In this document: positions 23,790 through 34,600 of the stretch, piece after piece | Layout: the number at the start of each line of letters is the position of its first letter | Position numbering within the stretch: position 1 is the first letter of the stretch | DNA from: Stenopsyche tienmushanensis | Lineage: Eukaryota > Arthropoda > Insecta > Trichoptera > Stenopsychidae | DNA length: 64,000 bases | Direction of reading: 5' to 3' | NCBI GenBank assembly: GCA_008973525.1 | Contig: WACJ01000249.1 | Location: 1 to 64,000 of the forward strand | The notes under the pieces: model-generated | Databases searched by the model: none | What the model saw: only the letters and a program-made list of their open reading frames with translations | What the model was told of the DNA's origin: nothing | Program-made: the position numbers and the translations under genes

Positions 23790-25079
23790 CAGTAGAACCT
23801 CGATTATCCGGACCTCGGTTATCCGGATTTTCGATTATCCGGATCGTTCAAAATAAAAAATACAGTTTATTGATGTACACATAGAGAATTGTGTTCACTT
23901 TAGCTCACGTATGTGATGGATTGCAAACAAACATTTTTTTGGTTCATTGTATGGTGAATTTGTTCTAATATCATCGAGTGTACAGTAATAATAATAATCC
24001 TTTATAAAAATAATTTTACATGAGTACATTAATACATACTTAAGTCTAGCAATTCATATATTGAAGTCTTAGTTTTAAGCTATAGATATAGAGTTTATTA
24101 AGTGCGGACAGTAGACTGATCGGTCTATAGATTTCGGCATAGATCATTTTTTTACTGATTTTGGAATCAGAATTACCTTTGCAAATTTCCATGAAGTGGG
24201 ATAATAACCGATTTCCAGGCAAGCATTGAAAACTTTCGTGGGAAGTTTTTAATGATTGTATTATCAATTCCGTCGAACCTGTGGATTTTTTGTTTTTAAT
24301 CTTTCTTTTTTCTTGATAAAAATTTCTAACGGAGTGATTATTTTAGTATCGGTTAAGGATTTAGGATTATTTTTGAAGAATTATTTTAATGATTTCAAAA
24401 TCGTCTGCTTTGTGCTGTTGTCACTTAAATGCTGGGAATCCTGGTGATTAGTCGCAAAAATTTTGGATAATCTGTTTACCTTATCAACGTTATCGTCGAC
24501 TATTCGGAGATCCGCACACAAAGAGGGAAAACCCATCGCCTTTTGTTTGACCGATTTGACGAACATCGGGTGTAAAATATCATGCATTTTTTGTACAATA
24601 AAAAATAGATCACTTGTCTTCAATCGAGTGATTAAATTACAATGCAAAGAATTCTGAATTTCAAATTTTTAATTATGAGGAAATAATTGAAGAAATATCT
24701 GCCCCAGAAAAACAAGATCCAGAAGACGAAGAAGAGATTTGCAAGGGTGGAGATATTGGTCCTACACATTCTGAATTTTTTCATTGTTTAGATGTCTCCA
24801 TGAAATGGCTTGAGAAGCAAAAAGAATGTAAATCAGGACATCTTATATATCTTAAGAATATTTGCGATTTAGCAGCTTCTAAAAGAAGAGCGAACTTTAA
24901 TCGATACTTGATTTTTTTGATAAAATATAATTTATTATAAGTGTATGTGTTTGTAAATCTAGACGAATAAAAATTATTTATACTTTCCCTGTTAGTTATG
25001 ATTTTTTTCGATTATCCGGATTTTTCGGTATCCGGACTACCTTCATCCCCAATTAGTCCGGATAATCGAGGTTCTACTG
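23790..25079 (+). mobile_element. Tigger/pogo element with TA target duplication
   Basis: Starts CAGTAGAACCTCGATTATCC and ends with the inverse GGATAATCGAGGTTCTACTG, flanked on both sides by TA, as in pogo/Tigger elements. The plus strand from about 24690 to 24940 translates to a Tigger-type C-terminal tail: NYEEIIEEISAPEKQ, then HSEFFHCLDVSMKWLEKQ, SGHLIYLKNICDLAASKRR. The DNA-binding and DDE domains are gone. A jockey LINE fragment occupies 23986-24650 in the opposite orientation. Confidence 0.85.
23986..24650 (-). mobile_element. jockey-like LINE fragment inside Tigger
   Basis: Minus-strand reading gives NRLSKIFATNHQDSQHLSDN (end of the endonuclease/linker region). Past frameshifts come MLAWKSVIIPLHGNLQ and YRPISLLSALNKLYI, the conserved reverse-transcriptase block of jockey-type LINEs. 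The low-coordinate end carries an ATT microsatellite-like run (23986-24000), which would be the 3' tail. The element is both 5' and 3' incomplete and has several frameshifts. Confidence 0.75.
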
Positions 25080-25255
25080 TATTCATATATTTTTTTTCAA
25101 ATTGTTATATTAACCTTTCCCTACCGGTGATGTATTTAGTACACCTCGACGAATAATGGGAATATCAATATGAAATATAATAGATACAGAATTTTTGTAT
25201 TCCTCCGTAATATAATTACGAAGCACATCAAAGTATTATAGTATATAAGTATTTT

Positions 25256-26457
25256 CAATGGCCAGGAGTATACGAATCGTTCTCCCTCATATTTGTCGTC
25301 ACTATAGCTTCAATTTCACCGTTGAAAATAACATTCTCCAGACATACATATATAAACTTGTTTTCCTACAGAATACAGCCACCCCGATATATAAATGAAG
25401 GGCGTTTATACAAAGAGGGTGGCAACGTCGCACTAGACAAAATAATTTCATATCGTCGTTAGAATAAATTAATAAGCAAGAAGGTCAAAAATATTTTTGG
25501 AATTTGTCATTTTGATCACTGATTGCTCAGTTATATACAAAGACGTTTGTGTACAAAATACAGCTGTTATTTTACAATAAGGCAATGCTATTTACATTGG
25601 TATCGAAAATGTTGCAGATGAAAATATTTTATTGAAAACGAGTTGCAGTGGAACTGCGATTTGTTTATATGAAAGATATTAAAATCGTCGATATTTTTCA
25701 AATTGGGCAGAATCCTATTGATTTAATGTTGTAAATATTACTGTAATGTATGTAAATAAAGAGTACAAATATTATACAAAATATTATAATTCTTATCAGA
25801 CGAACTTTAATGCGCAATTATAGTTGTCTCTGTGCATTGATAACGTCTTAGAAAGTAATTATAAATATTTATAGCGGTTATTAAATTTACGTACAATTGT
25901 ACACAATTTATTCCGTGTATAAATATTATTGTGAATCCCATAACATGCATCATCACATGTTAAGTAAAAATATGTTTTAAGATAAATCTCTTATCGTCTT
26001 AACGCGTTTCGGTACATGTGGCCAATCAACAATGAATGTAATGCAATACAAATTCAATCGAATAAATTGTATTTGCAAGAAAATATATTGATAAATTATT
26101 ATCGATGATGTGGCGTTAAAATGGCGTCGATGCCCGCCATTTTGACGTGTTCGCGTATTGTAATTCTGAGGGATTTATTTGAAAATTTGATGATCAATAT
26201 GAAATAATATTGTTGGAATGTCAATTCTAATCGTTCTAAAATTTTCGCTGAAATACATACTGCAAAGGGGTGAAATCTTCTGGAAAATACGCCATCTTGT
26301 ATGATGAACTACGCAAGTGCGCATGCGCGATTGCACTTTATCTAGGACAGTTAACATAATAGCTTCTGCAAAAAATTGACGCAGAATTTGAACGACGGAT
26401 GATACATTTCCATACTAAATAATGCATTAAATATGCGCAGCCAATAAAAGTAGGTAA
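25256..26457. other. Intergenic stretch with a paired AAAATGGCG motif
   Basis: AT-rich, no supported gene. At 26113-26142 AAAATGGCG is followed eight bases later by its inverse CGCCATTTT, giving a 13-bp stem with one mismatch. The GCCAT core is that of YY1/Pho-type binding sites, so a regulatory site is possible but unproven. Confidence 0.4.
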
Positions 26458-26459
26458 TA

Positions 26460-27423
26460 CACTCATCCCCGATTTAGGCGGTATTTTTTTGCGCGGTTTC
26501 ACTTTAACGCGGTCGAGAAAAAATGTTTTTTTTATGCGTTTTGTAATGTAAGGATATCGAAGAATTATTTACCGATGACATAATTTTTAATACCTGAAAC
26601 GGAAATCGTATACCTCACTAGCACGATGACAGCTACTAAATACAGTACATATATGCTTTTCAAATTGTTATATTAACCTTCCCCTACCGGTAATGTATTT
26701 ACTACACCTCGACTCTAATAATGGAAATATCGATATGAAATACAATAGATACGCGGTTCAGAATTTCTGTATTCCTCCGTAATATAATTACGAATCACAT
26801 TAAATTATTATAGTATAAAACTATTCATCTGCAGCAACGGAAATAAATAATTTGTCGGGAAATCGGGAATTTTGCGAGTTTTAGTCCATGTCTTAGCAGA
26901 AAGGAATTTCATCAGTCGCATTAATGGTATTATACGAAAATGGGGGTTCACGGGGTCATCAACTCGAACTAGCATTTAAATATCTGATGACGATACCTCC
27001 AAAGAGTGGGGAGGCTGATGACGAAACACTCGTTGTTTAAAGTTACTTTATGCATATTTTCAAAATAATATTTGATTAGAGTGGTCTAATGCAATCCCGA
27101 AATCACGGGATCGAAATTTTGGTTCGGGATTGGATTCCCTACTGTCAACCTAGTAAGAAAATTGAAAAACATTGTGTTCAAAATTGATCCAAACACGAAA
27201 AGTGGTCTCAATTTTCAAAGAAACCTTCGAAATACTGGTGCACAATATGGAGAAATATATAATATAAAGACCTCACAAAAAATAAAACACAATAAAAAAT
27301 CACGCATTTTTTATATGATGGAATCGATCTTATATTTTTGTATGAATACCTTGCCTTTTTTACGCGGTTTCTATTTACGCGTTTCTGAATAACGTATATA
27401 TCGCGTAAACCGGGGGATGAGTG
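26460..27423. mobile_element. TA-flanked TIR element containing hAT-1 copy c
   Basis: TA at 26458-26459 and 27424-27425 flank inverted ends CACTCATCCCC and GGGGATGAGTG. The match extends outside the TA to the 17-bp GTAATACACTCATCCCC. Inner parts of both ends are rich in GCGCGG/TACGCG motifs (26490-26515 and 27360-27405). This looks like a Tc1/mariner/pogo-type non-autonomous element. Most of the interior is a hAT-1 copy that must have inserted later. A short left-over region at 27150-27360 has no clear transposase. Confidence 0.65.
26595..27141 (+). mobile_element. hAT-1 family element, copy c
   Basis: Contains the CACGATGACAGCTACTAAAT block, the CTACCGGTAATGTATTTACT block, the CTGCAGCAACGG block and the terminal block ending CGGGATTGGATTCCCTA. 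The region between CTACTAAAT and ACAGTACATATATG is deleted relative to copy e. The right end is intact and followed by CTGTCAAC, but that 8-mer was not found on the left, so the left end is truncated. The transposase remnant reads PPKSGEADDETLVV, with the middle of the dimerisation domain deleted. Confidence 0.75.
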
Positions 27424-27426
27424 TAT

Positions 27427-28038
27427 TACTTTTTATTAAATATGATTTAAATAAGATATAAATCGACGATAAATCAATTAAAAATTTAAGATATTGCAGG
27501 TCCCAGCAAAATGACCAAAGAAAATAGGATGCGCGCGCAGCCATAAATCAATACAAAACGGGGAAGGATGGATTTCAGCCCCGAGGGTGGTGGTTGTGTA
27601 ATACCGGACATCGATCGATGCTGATCAAGGAGGACGATGATATAAAAATGCATCGAGGGATGCGCAACTCTATTCAACGATCAGATAAAGTCGAAACTAT
27701 ATTACGATATGGTGTGTTATTCCCTGAAAAAAACAAAACTAGAGAAGAAATTGATACATAAAAATATTTAGAAATCGGGTTCAATTTGGGGGAGAGGTTA
27801 TTATATGAATATTACAAAATGAAGATAAAATAAAATAATTATCCGATTTTCCGATGTACGAATGTGATCAATACTCACGGGAAAAAAATGCAGATGCTAG
27901 TGCTGAACACTTGGGGGAGAAAACAGACAATACGTGCAAAAACATTGATTTGAAGAGGTTTAGAATGATTTGAAAGATCGATTGGGGATATAAAAAGGGA
28001 CGAAAGGATGATTTGGGTATTTTTTTTCAGTTTTTCAG
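27427..28038. other. Intergenic or intronic stretch with a possible promoter
   Basis: A GC-richer patch at 27520-27720 includes a TATA-like TATAAAAA at about 27640, followed by ATGCATCGAGGG and an open frame of 38 codons (27649-27765). It could be the 5' part of the gene whose possible exon lies at 28039-28160. This is suggestive only. Confidence 0.25.
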
Positions 28039-28160
28039 GAAGCACAGGATATGAGTGCACCTATTCCGGGCGAGATACTTAGAGCACTGAAGAGCGGCGA
28101 CTCGGTTCGATCGTTCCAGCATGACCTCTTTGTCGAGAAAGAGATGGCTACGTTTAGCAG
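28039..28160 (+). CDS. Possible internal or first coding exon, product not recognised
   Basis: A strong polypyrimidine tract ending TTTTTCAG (28031-28038) precedes an open frame reading EAQDMSAPIPGEILRALKSG, then DSVRSFQHDLFVEKEMATFS. This has sensible codon use in the middle of AT-rich noncoding DNA. A donor-like AGCAG|GTGTAC follows at 28160, and the unspliced frame ends at TAA 28189-28191. The ATG at 28051 could also be a start, giving 46 residues. I do not recognise the protein and found no partner exon with certainty. It is called because splice signal, frame and composition agree, at low confidence. Confidence 0.35.
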
Positions 28161-28191
28161 GTGTACATCACTTGAATTGGGTACATGTTAA

Positions 28192-29290
28192 GGCAGAAGC
28201 GCATAGAAAAGCGCAGGATTGCAACGGGATCAATATTTCAACCCGTCCAGGAGCCATTATTTACCAGCGCTTCCCTGTCATGCAACAGCGTTTTTGATAT
28301 CTATTATCGAGATAAACAATTTTGTGCCGGTAGAATTGAATGTGATATATTTTTTTAAATAAAATTGAATAATTTGCAACAAAAATGTGGATATATAAAA
28401 GCACACATTTAAAAGAAGTTCTCTTAGATTAAAACTTGTTGCGCTTGTATGTGCAGTCTAGACTCTAGAGAAAGTGGACCAAGAAACGAGGGTGGATAAA
28501 TAGCAATCTCAACCCAGATTAGATTTCTGGGCGCAACGTATGATTCTTATTTTTTTTCATAAAAATATTGGTATAGATCTATACGAAAATACAGAGAAGA
28601 TTAATAAATTTGAAGATGGCCACTTATTAGTGACTGATTTGGTAAAAAATAATGATAATTTCGCCATTTGTTCGTAGATCCTTTCTTATTTAAAAAGTTG
28701 TATTCAAATAATTTTATTGAAGAAATCAATGGATAACTACCACGTGGAAATGATTAGTAAAAATATTTAAAAGTATCATAAACATATATAATTAAATATA
28801 ATACTCCTTTTATGATCAATGAAGCATTTCTTCTTCCTTAACATATGTCGAAACACAGATAAACGCATCTAGATGCGGCTTTATTATAATACTACTAAAT
28901 AATTATCTTATTTATGACCTTTCGGATTATCAATTTCTGTATCAGTAGTTAAGTAAATTTATAATATGTAAGACAGTTTTATTTTCCGTCGAGTGGTTTT
29001 AATTCACGCCTTTCCAAAATTGGAACATAGTTTAACAATGAATAATTAAATTGAAGAGACTATTTAACATTATTTAACAGCATGTCTAATAATTTAGTAT
29101 GAAAATAGTCAAAGAACCTGTTGATCTTTGACATTGAACTTTAAAACATGTTATGAAGGAATTCCTGAATAAAGTCATGATTGAGATTGAAGATCAAGAA
29201 TGCCGAATAAATTGAAAGTGGTCCAATAAGACTACATGAATTAGTCAACAGCCGTCTATAAAAGCACTGAAATAAATGGTTGCGGTTTTT
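28192..29290. other. Intergenic stretch, nothing recognised
   Basis: AT-rich, no supported gene, RNA or element. Confidence 0.45.
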
Positions 29291-29292
29291 AG

Positions 29293-29599
29293 TCATGTTA
29301 ATGATATTGAGGCGGGACTGCGGGTAGGGGGAGGGGGGAGGAAAGGGTGCGCACGCAACGCGGCGATTAAGCTCTGTTCACGAAGAGCAGGAGTCTGCAA
29401 GGAGAGAGCGAGCGCGCGCACACTTTGCAAATTCTGACGTACGGCTTGCGACACGGGGCTCCGACTAATAGCCTTCCGAAATTCCATTGTCGTGTTTTAT
29501 CCTGTTTCTCGAGAATTCCGTCTTCCACATCTCACCGGGTCCGATAAGGAATGGAACGGCAACCGCCCGGGAATCTCAAAAGTGACTTCTGACACCAAA
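29293..29599 (-). mobile_element. LTR retrotransposon leader and possible gag start
   Basis: Immediately inside the LTR, two bases from its end, lies TGGTGTCAGAAGT (minus strand, 29598-29586). It ends in the complement of a tRNA CCA tail and so is a good primer binding site. Downstream, an open frame on the minus strand starts MEFRKAISRSPVSQAVRQN (ATG at 29487) and stays open for 64 codons to a stop at 29293. It may be leader or the start of gag. The element stops there: no protease, reverse transcriptase or second LTR is present nearby. Confidence 0.65.
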
Positions 29600-29894
29600 T
29601 GTAACGTAAGAGTTGGTGAAGGGGTCGAAGAAAGTCGTCGGTTAGCCGTGGCTGCGGGAGGACGTCCTTCCCGCAGCCAGATCTCTCTTTCTCTCTCTCG
29701 AGTGAATAAAAAGTCATCCAGACAAGAAATTCATTCTGTTCGACGCCCGCCCATCCCCATCCATCTGTCCGGCTACACATGATCCGAAAGAAGAACGGAC
29801 CGGTGCGTTAGCGCGACCATCCCGACGAGGGCGTAGAAGCGAAGTGCCGCCCGGGGACTCTGCCCCCGAGAGCGGCCCCCCCCTCAATGTTACA
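29600..29894 (-). mobile_element. LTR (295 bp), GC-rich
   Basis: On the minus strand the block starts TGTAACATTGAGGGG and ends CTCTTACGTTACA, with TGTAAC..GTTACA inverted ends (the TG..CA rule). A primer binding site follows directly inside. It is strikingly GC-rich compared with its surroundings, including a CCGCTCTCGGGGGCAGAG patch, a CT/GA microsatellite and a short GGCTGCGGGAAGG / CCCGCAGCC stem-loop. It is the 5' LTR of a truncated element on the minus strand; the partner LTR is not in the window. Confidence 0.7.
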
Positions 29895-30255
29895 TAACAA
29901 TATAATTAAAAAAATGTACTGCAATAGAAAACCAATTTTTCTAGGAATTCATAATTTTCACGAAAAGAAACAATGAAATTTTTAAACAAATTTGTTGGAC
30001 AGTTTGGATGCTGATAAATCTCAAGATGCACTAGAATATCAGTAACGAAAATGATAGTGATGAATTATTCATTTTGTAAATGTATTATCTGTATTTGCAC
30101 ATTAATTTAACAGTAATTGCCATTTCAATTGTTCTTATACTTAATCTTTTTCTAATAGTCTCGTTTTAAAAGTCTTAGATAATTTTGAAACTTTTTGCAA
30201 AAAACATTGCACTGTCTTGCATCGACGTTATACTCTCAACCAGGGACTCAGGGGA

Positions 30256-30987
30256 TCATCACCTGTAATTACTAATCGACGACTTAGGCGAAGCCTAGGA
30301 ATAATCTATGTATACATTTATACAGTACATATATGTTTTTCAAATTGTTATATTAACCTTTCCTTACCGGTGATGTATTTACTACACATCGACTCTAATA
30401 ATGGGAATATCGATATGAAATATAATAGATATGGGGTTCAGAATTTTTGTATTCCTCCGTAATATAATTACGATTCACATTAAATTATTATAGTATAAAA
30501 GTATTCATCTGCAGCGATGGAAATAAATAATTTGTCGGGAAATCGGGAATTTTGCGAGTTTTAGTCCGTGTCTCAGCAGAAAGGAATTTTATCAGTCACA
30601 TTGATGATGATGATACGAAAATGGGGGTTCACGCGGTCATCTGATGACGATACTTCCAACGAGGGTGCATTTTCAGCAGCAGGTTGTCTGGCTACCAAAA
30701 TCAGATCCAGACTAAATGACGAAATATTCGATTTAATTTAATTTTACTTCGGGCATATTTTCAAAATAATATTTGGATTTTTCAGTGGTTTATTTATCTA
30801 TTTTTGAATTTTATTTTTATCTTTTCTTAAATAAATAAAATTCTTTAGGGCTTATTAATAATTTTTGATCAAATTTATCAATGTAATTTCTTAAACTATT
30901 GAAAATCCCGGTTCTGGGATCTCGGGATGGTCTAATGCAATCCCGAAATCCCGGGATCGAAATTTCGGCTCGGGATTGGATTCCCTA
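30256..30987 (+). mobile_element. hAT-1 family element, copy d
   Basis: The family body is present: GTAATTACTAATCGACGACT, the ACCTTTCCTTACCGGTGATG block, CTGCAGCGATGGAAAT, and a decayed dimerisation-domain remnant near 30650-30740. The right end is intact (CTCGGGATTGGATTCCCTA, ending 30987) and followed by CTTACAAG. The leftmost terminal repeat is replaced by unrelated sequence and no matching 8-mer was found there, so the left end is truncated. Confidence 0.75.
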
Positions 30988-32339
30988 CTTACAAGTACCT
31001 CGAAAGAAGCGTTTCAGTGAATTCTGTCTTATCTTTTCTATTTTTATCTCGAGGTCCATAATATTGCGAGGCTCAGGGAAATAGCCCCTCCTGCCTCCCT
31101 GTTAACAATTTACTTGATTTGCGTTCTACAATTATTTGGGTACATATTGTAAACGTGAGGCAACAGGCTGTTTCATAGCTAGACAAAATGGAGAGATCTT
31201 TAAAGTTATTACTCCAAAGCGTGAAAGAATTTATCGAAAATCTCATACGAACAAAGGAGTAACAAACACGGAAGTTGATCAATTGTAGCTACATTTGAAT
31301 GAAAAAAAAAATGAGTGGCATTATGTTGCACGACGACTTGCTTGTTGATGTTTGCAGTTTTAATTGTACAATTTACGCATGCGTTAGATGAAAGAGTCAG
31401 GACGATTGGTATTAGCTTCATCAACGAAGGCCATCGATGCAGGGAGCTTTTCGCAGAAACGATGCCGCATTCAACCGTTGCTTGGGTTAGACGTGGTGCA
31501 AATGGGGGGTTGAACAATGGTATGAGGTGATGCTGCGCATTTCAGGGTGCAGGTCGAATGAGGTCGTCCGACCGGTGGTGTATCGGACGTCCTTGTATCG
31601 GTGCATGGCGAACTGAAATATTAATTTCAAGGCATACAACAATATTATCGCATTCCTGAAAGCTGTCACACAATCGATCAATATCCATATTTTTTATCAG
31701 TGCCACTTGCCTCAGTGAATACGATTCTATTAAATATAATATAATGCAATTATGTTTGAAGAACAAATAATGCCACTGTAGAGATGTAGTAGATGTAACC
31801 TATTTATATTTCAAAAAAAAGTTTTAATATGCTGATGTTTATGATGTTTTATGATAGTTTTGTATCTTCACAATAGATTATTGTAGATCAATAATACAAT
31901 ATGTTATGCGTTATCAATATATCTAACAACAGATAAACAGTTACTTTTTTCAGATCTATTCACAGATTTATCACATTCTTCGTATATCTACGATTCGGTT
32001 TCATTCATGAAAATATTTCTTCGCTAACAAATGTAAAACTAATCACAGCCTAAATAATAAATTAAAATTATTGTTATGGAATCTGAAAGTGAACAGATTG
32101 AGGATTTTTCATATAATGATATCATAAATGAACATTTTCCGAAACGTAAAAATAGTATGTAACAAAATGCATTTTTGCCCATTGAACTATTTAATTAAGC
32201 CCACTTTAAACTTATTAATTTCGGGTTGTTTTCTCGCAATTACACGTAATACATGGTATGTACAAGAGTTTAAAATTTGGCGTCATGGGTTCACTACACG
32301 AGTGGAAGAGGACTGCCGGGGAGGACAAATAACAAATTT
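30988..32339. other. Intergenic stretch
   Basis: A GC-richer block at about 31310-31610 holds overlapping open frames of 61-102 codons on both strands. None has clear splice signals or a family motif, so it stays uncalled. The rest is AT-rich and featureless. Confidence 0.4.
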
Positions 32340-33210
32340 CATAATTTTAGTACTCATTATTTATTAGGAAAGACGCTCATAATTAACCTGTATTGTAGGA
32401 TGATCGCGTATTTGCGAGCGAATTCCAATAATTCAGAAAAAGCACTCTTGTACGTTGAGCTCGAAGAGAGACAGAGACTTATAAAATGTAGCGCATTTCG
32501 GTAACTATGCATTGGAGACAGAGATGGAGAGCTTCCTGCGTACATCGCACGATTGTATAAATCGTTAACCCAAATTTATTGATATAATATTGATGCGTGA
32601 ATGATATAATTAATCGATTTCAAGCGTATTGTTTATGTTTACTTGAAGAAATGACCGAATGTTTATTTATTTAACTCGTTCGTCGCTGCGTCCACCAGAT
32701 ATGCGATGTCCGAGTCTCTGAAAAGCGAATCCAGCGTTTCATTGTTACGTATTTCTATAACGACTTGCAAATGTTAGCTTCACGAACGTCTTTCTATAAT
32801 GTCTTCCAGATGACAACTGTCTAAATATCTTTCGAGATAGACTTCTAAACTTGCTTATCTTCACTTTGTTTTTTTTTTTTTTTATTTGACTAATAACAGG
32901 GTCAAGCTTATCAACAACAGACACCTAAGAGAAGATGCCCACATGTTCGTGTTTATACCGTACCTTGTAATATCGCATCGCTATTCATTCTGTTCACGTT
33001 CCGACTATCGAATTTGGACCTCATGAGAAACAACACTGATTCATGTTGGGCGACGAGAGTGTTAAATATAAGCTTCATACGCGCTGGGTTAAGTCGGGTA
33101 GACAAGCGTTGCGGAGGGTCTATGAATAATCTAACACTCTCGTCGCCCAACGTGTCTTCCACAACATCTCTGTCTCTCTTCGAGCTCAACGTACAAGAGT
33201 GCTCTTTGTA
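32340..33210. repeat. Repeat R2, copy b, with inverted ends
   Basis: The left part (32340-32565) matches 17374-17560. The block AGCACTCTTGTACGTTGAGC (about 32441) is inverted at 33184-33204, giving terminal inverted repeats about 40 bp long including GAAGAGAGACAGAGA. The span between is about 700 bp, includes a poly-T run at 32870-32883 and no recognisable protein. This fits a non-autonomous DNA element. The class is unknown because a target duplication could not be fixed. Confidence 0.6.
33045..33151. repeat. 20-bp perfect inverted repeat (hairpin)
   Basis: GTTGGGCGACGAGAGTGTTA at 33045-33064 is exactly inverted at 33132-33151, with a 67-bp loop. It lies just inside the right end of repeat R2 copy b and may be part of its terminal structure. 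Confidence 0.75.
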
Positions 33211-34600
33211 TATTGTATGAGAGTACAGTGCATATTTTTTTAAGAAACAATATGCTTTTCATGACCCGTCGATATGGGTAGAGTTAGATATTAACAGAGT
33301 TTGTAAATCATGACATTTTTAATCATTCGGTAGTACTTACGTACGAGCTCAAGGGATTGATCGGGGATTTTTTTTTTAATTATCTTATTTATCTATCTTA
33401 ATAATAGTAATTGACCATTGTGTTGTATTGAAATATTGCTATCAGTATAATACAACAGGTGAGTAAAATGTTTATTTTTATCTGTTAAAAGTGAGAATTA
33501 TGCGTATGTTTGGTACTTAATGTTAGCTCTATTTTTAAGCATATCGCACCAATCAAAATTCGAAACGATTAATGTAAAAAAATATCATCTTTCAAGCATT
33601 AACTATGCCAACTTTAATAATTAGCAACTGTTACTGTTAGAACATACTGAATCTCACAGATAAAATAATGCTTTTAAGAATTTTTTTTCTTCTTCTAAAA
33701 TTAAATTACTATATATAACCCACTTCCAGACGAGAGGCACCTTATGGTTACAGTTAGCATCATTGTCTATTATCAATTTGTCTATCATGTTTTCACTTTA
33801 ATATCAAATTACCTTATTAATTAGTATAACTTTAGATATCGTCGGAAATCAAGAAAGGATAGTAAAGCGGTGGAAAAACTGGTCTTATTCATTGTAAAAA
33901 TATAATTCGTGAAGGTCATCAACTTTGCAATAAATTGGAAAATCATTTTCTAGTTAATTGCACAAATTCTGCACGAGCTTTCAAATTCCAACGTAAGTTG
34001 AAGAATTGTTGAACGGGACATTGAGAGCTACTATAAAAAAAACAAACATTATGGCAATGTTTAATGAATACTTGCATTTTTATATTTATACCCCGCCCCG
34101 ACGCTTCTAAACGGACGACCTCTCTGGGTCCGTTTACAATCGGTTCGTAGAAGAGGTTCGCATGAGATGAAGACGGGGCGAAGTAAATACGACTTTTTGA
34201 TCTAGATTCATATGATATTGTATTATAAAAATATCGACCCGCAGAAAATGCTGTCACGAATTTTGGTACTCTATTAATTGCCTAAATTAATTAACCAATC
34301 AAAATGAATATTTTAAGAATCAGCTGTACCCAATGGTGAGAGATCGCACGCATCATGCTATAATTTGAGCATTGTTTATTTGTGTGTTAAATATGCACAT
34401 GTTGAAAATTATCAAGCGACGATCCCACTGTTGGAAGCATGAATTGTAGGGATTACCAGTTGATGCATCCGATTCTAAATTTGTAACTTTAATTAGCTAC
34501 TTATAATTTTTTTGGAGTATTGCCTATCACTTTTAAATGGTTTTCCTGGCATACATCTTTAAAAAAGTCAACGTTTTAATCAAGGGAATATCTATAGACA
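33211..34600. other. Intergenic stretch, nothing recognised
   Basis: AT-rich DNA apart from a short GC-richer patch at 34085-34165. The 104-codon minus open frame at 33943-34257 has no family resemblance or splice support. Confidence 0.4.

Larger units (their letters stand above)
23562..25255 (+). mobile_element. hAT-1 family element, copy b (split by a Tigger insertion)
   Basis: The left part (23562-23789) matches the 5' region of copy e: CGGACAGTTTTAGGT, ATCCCGAAAAATTCGGGATT, CACGATGAAGGCTA, AATTACTAATTGG. The right part (25082-25255) matches the following ACCTTTCCCTACCGGTGATG block and the TCCGTAATATAATTACGA block. The extreme left terminal repeat is lost and the right side stops near the AGTATTATAGTATATAAG block, so both ends are truncated. 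The two halves join at the Tigger TA target site. Confidence 0.8.

Noticed and set aside
29800..29890. Possible rRNA fragment because of the GC-rich GCGACCATCCCGACGAGG segment
   Set aside because: It lies wholly inside the LTR bounded by TGTAAC..GTTACA with an adjacent primer site; no rRNA landmark was recognised.
31209..31530. Overlapping open frames on both strands (71 and 102 codons), the plus one with a signal-peptide-like start
   Set aside because: The hydrophobic start depends on a non-ATG codon, both strands are open by chance, and no family match or splice context was seen.
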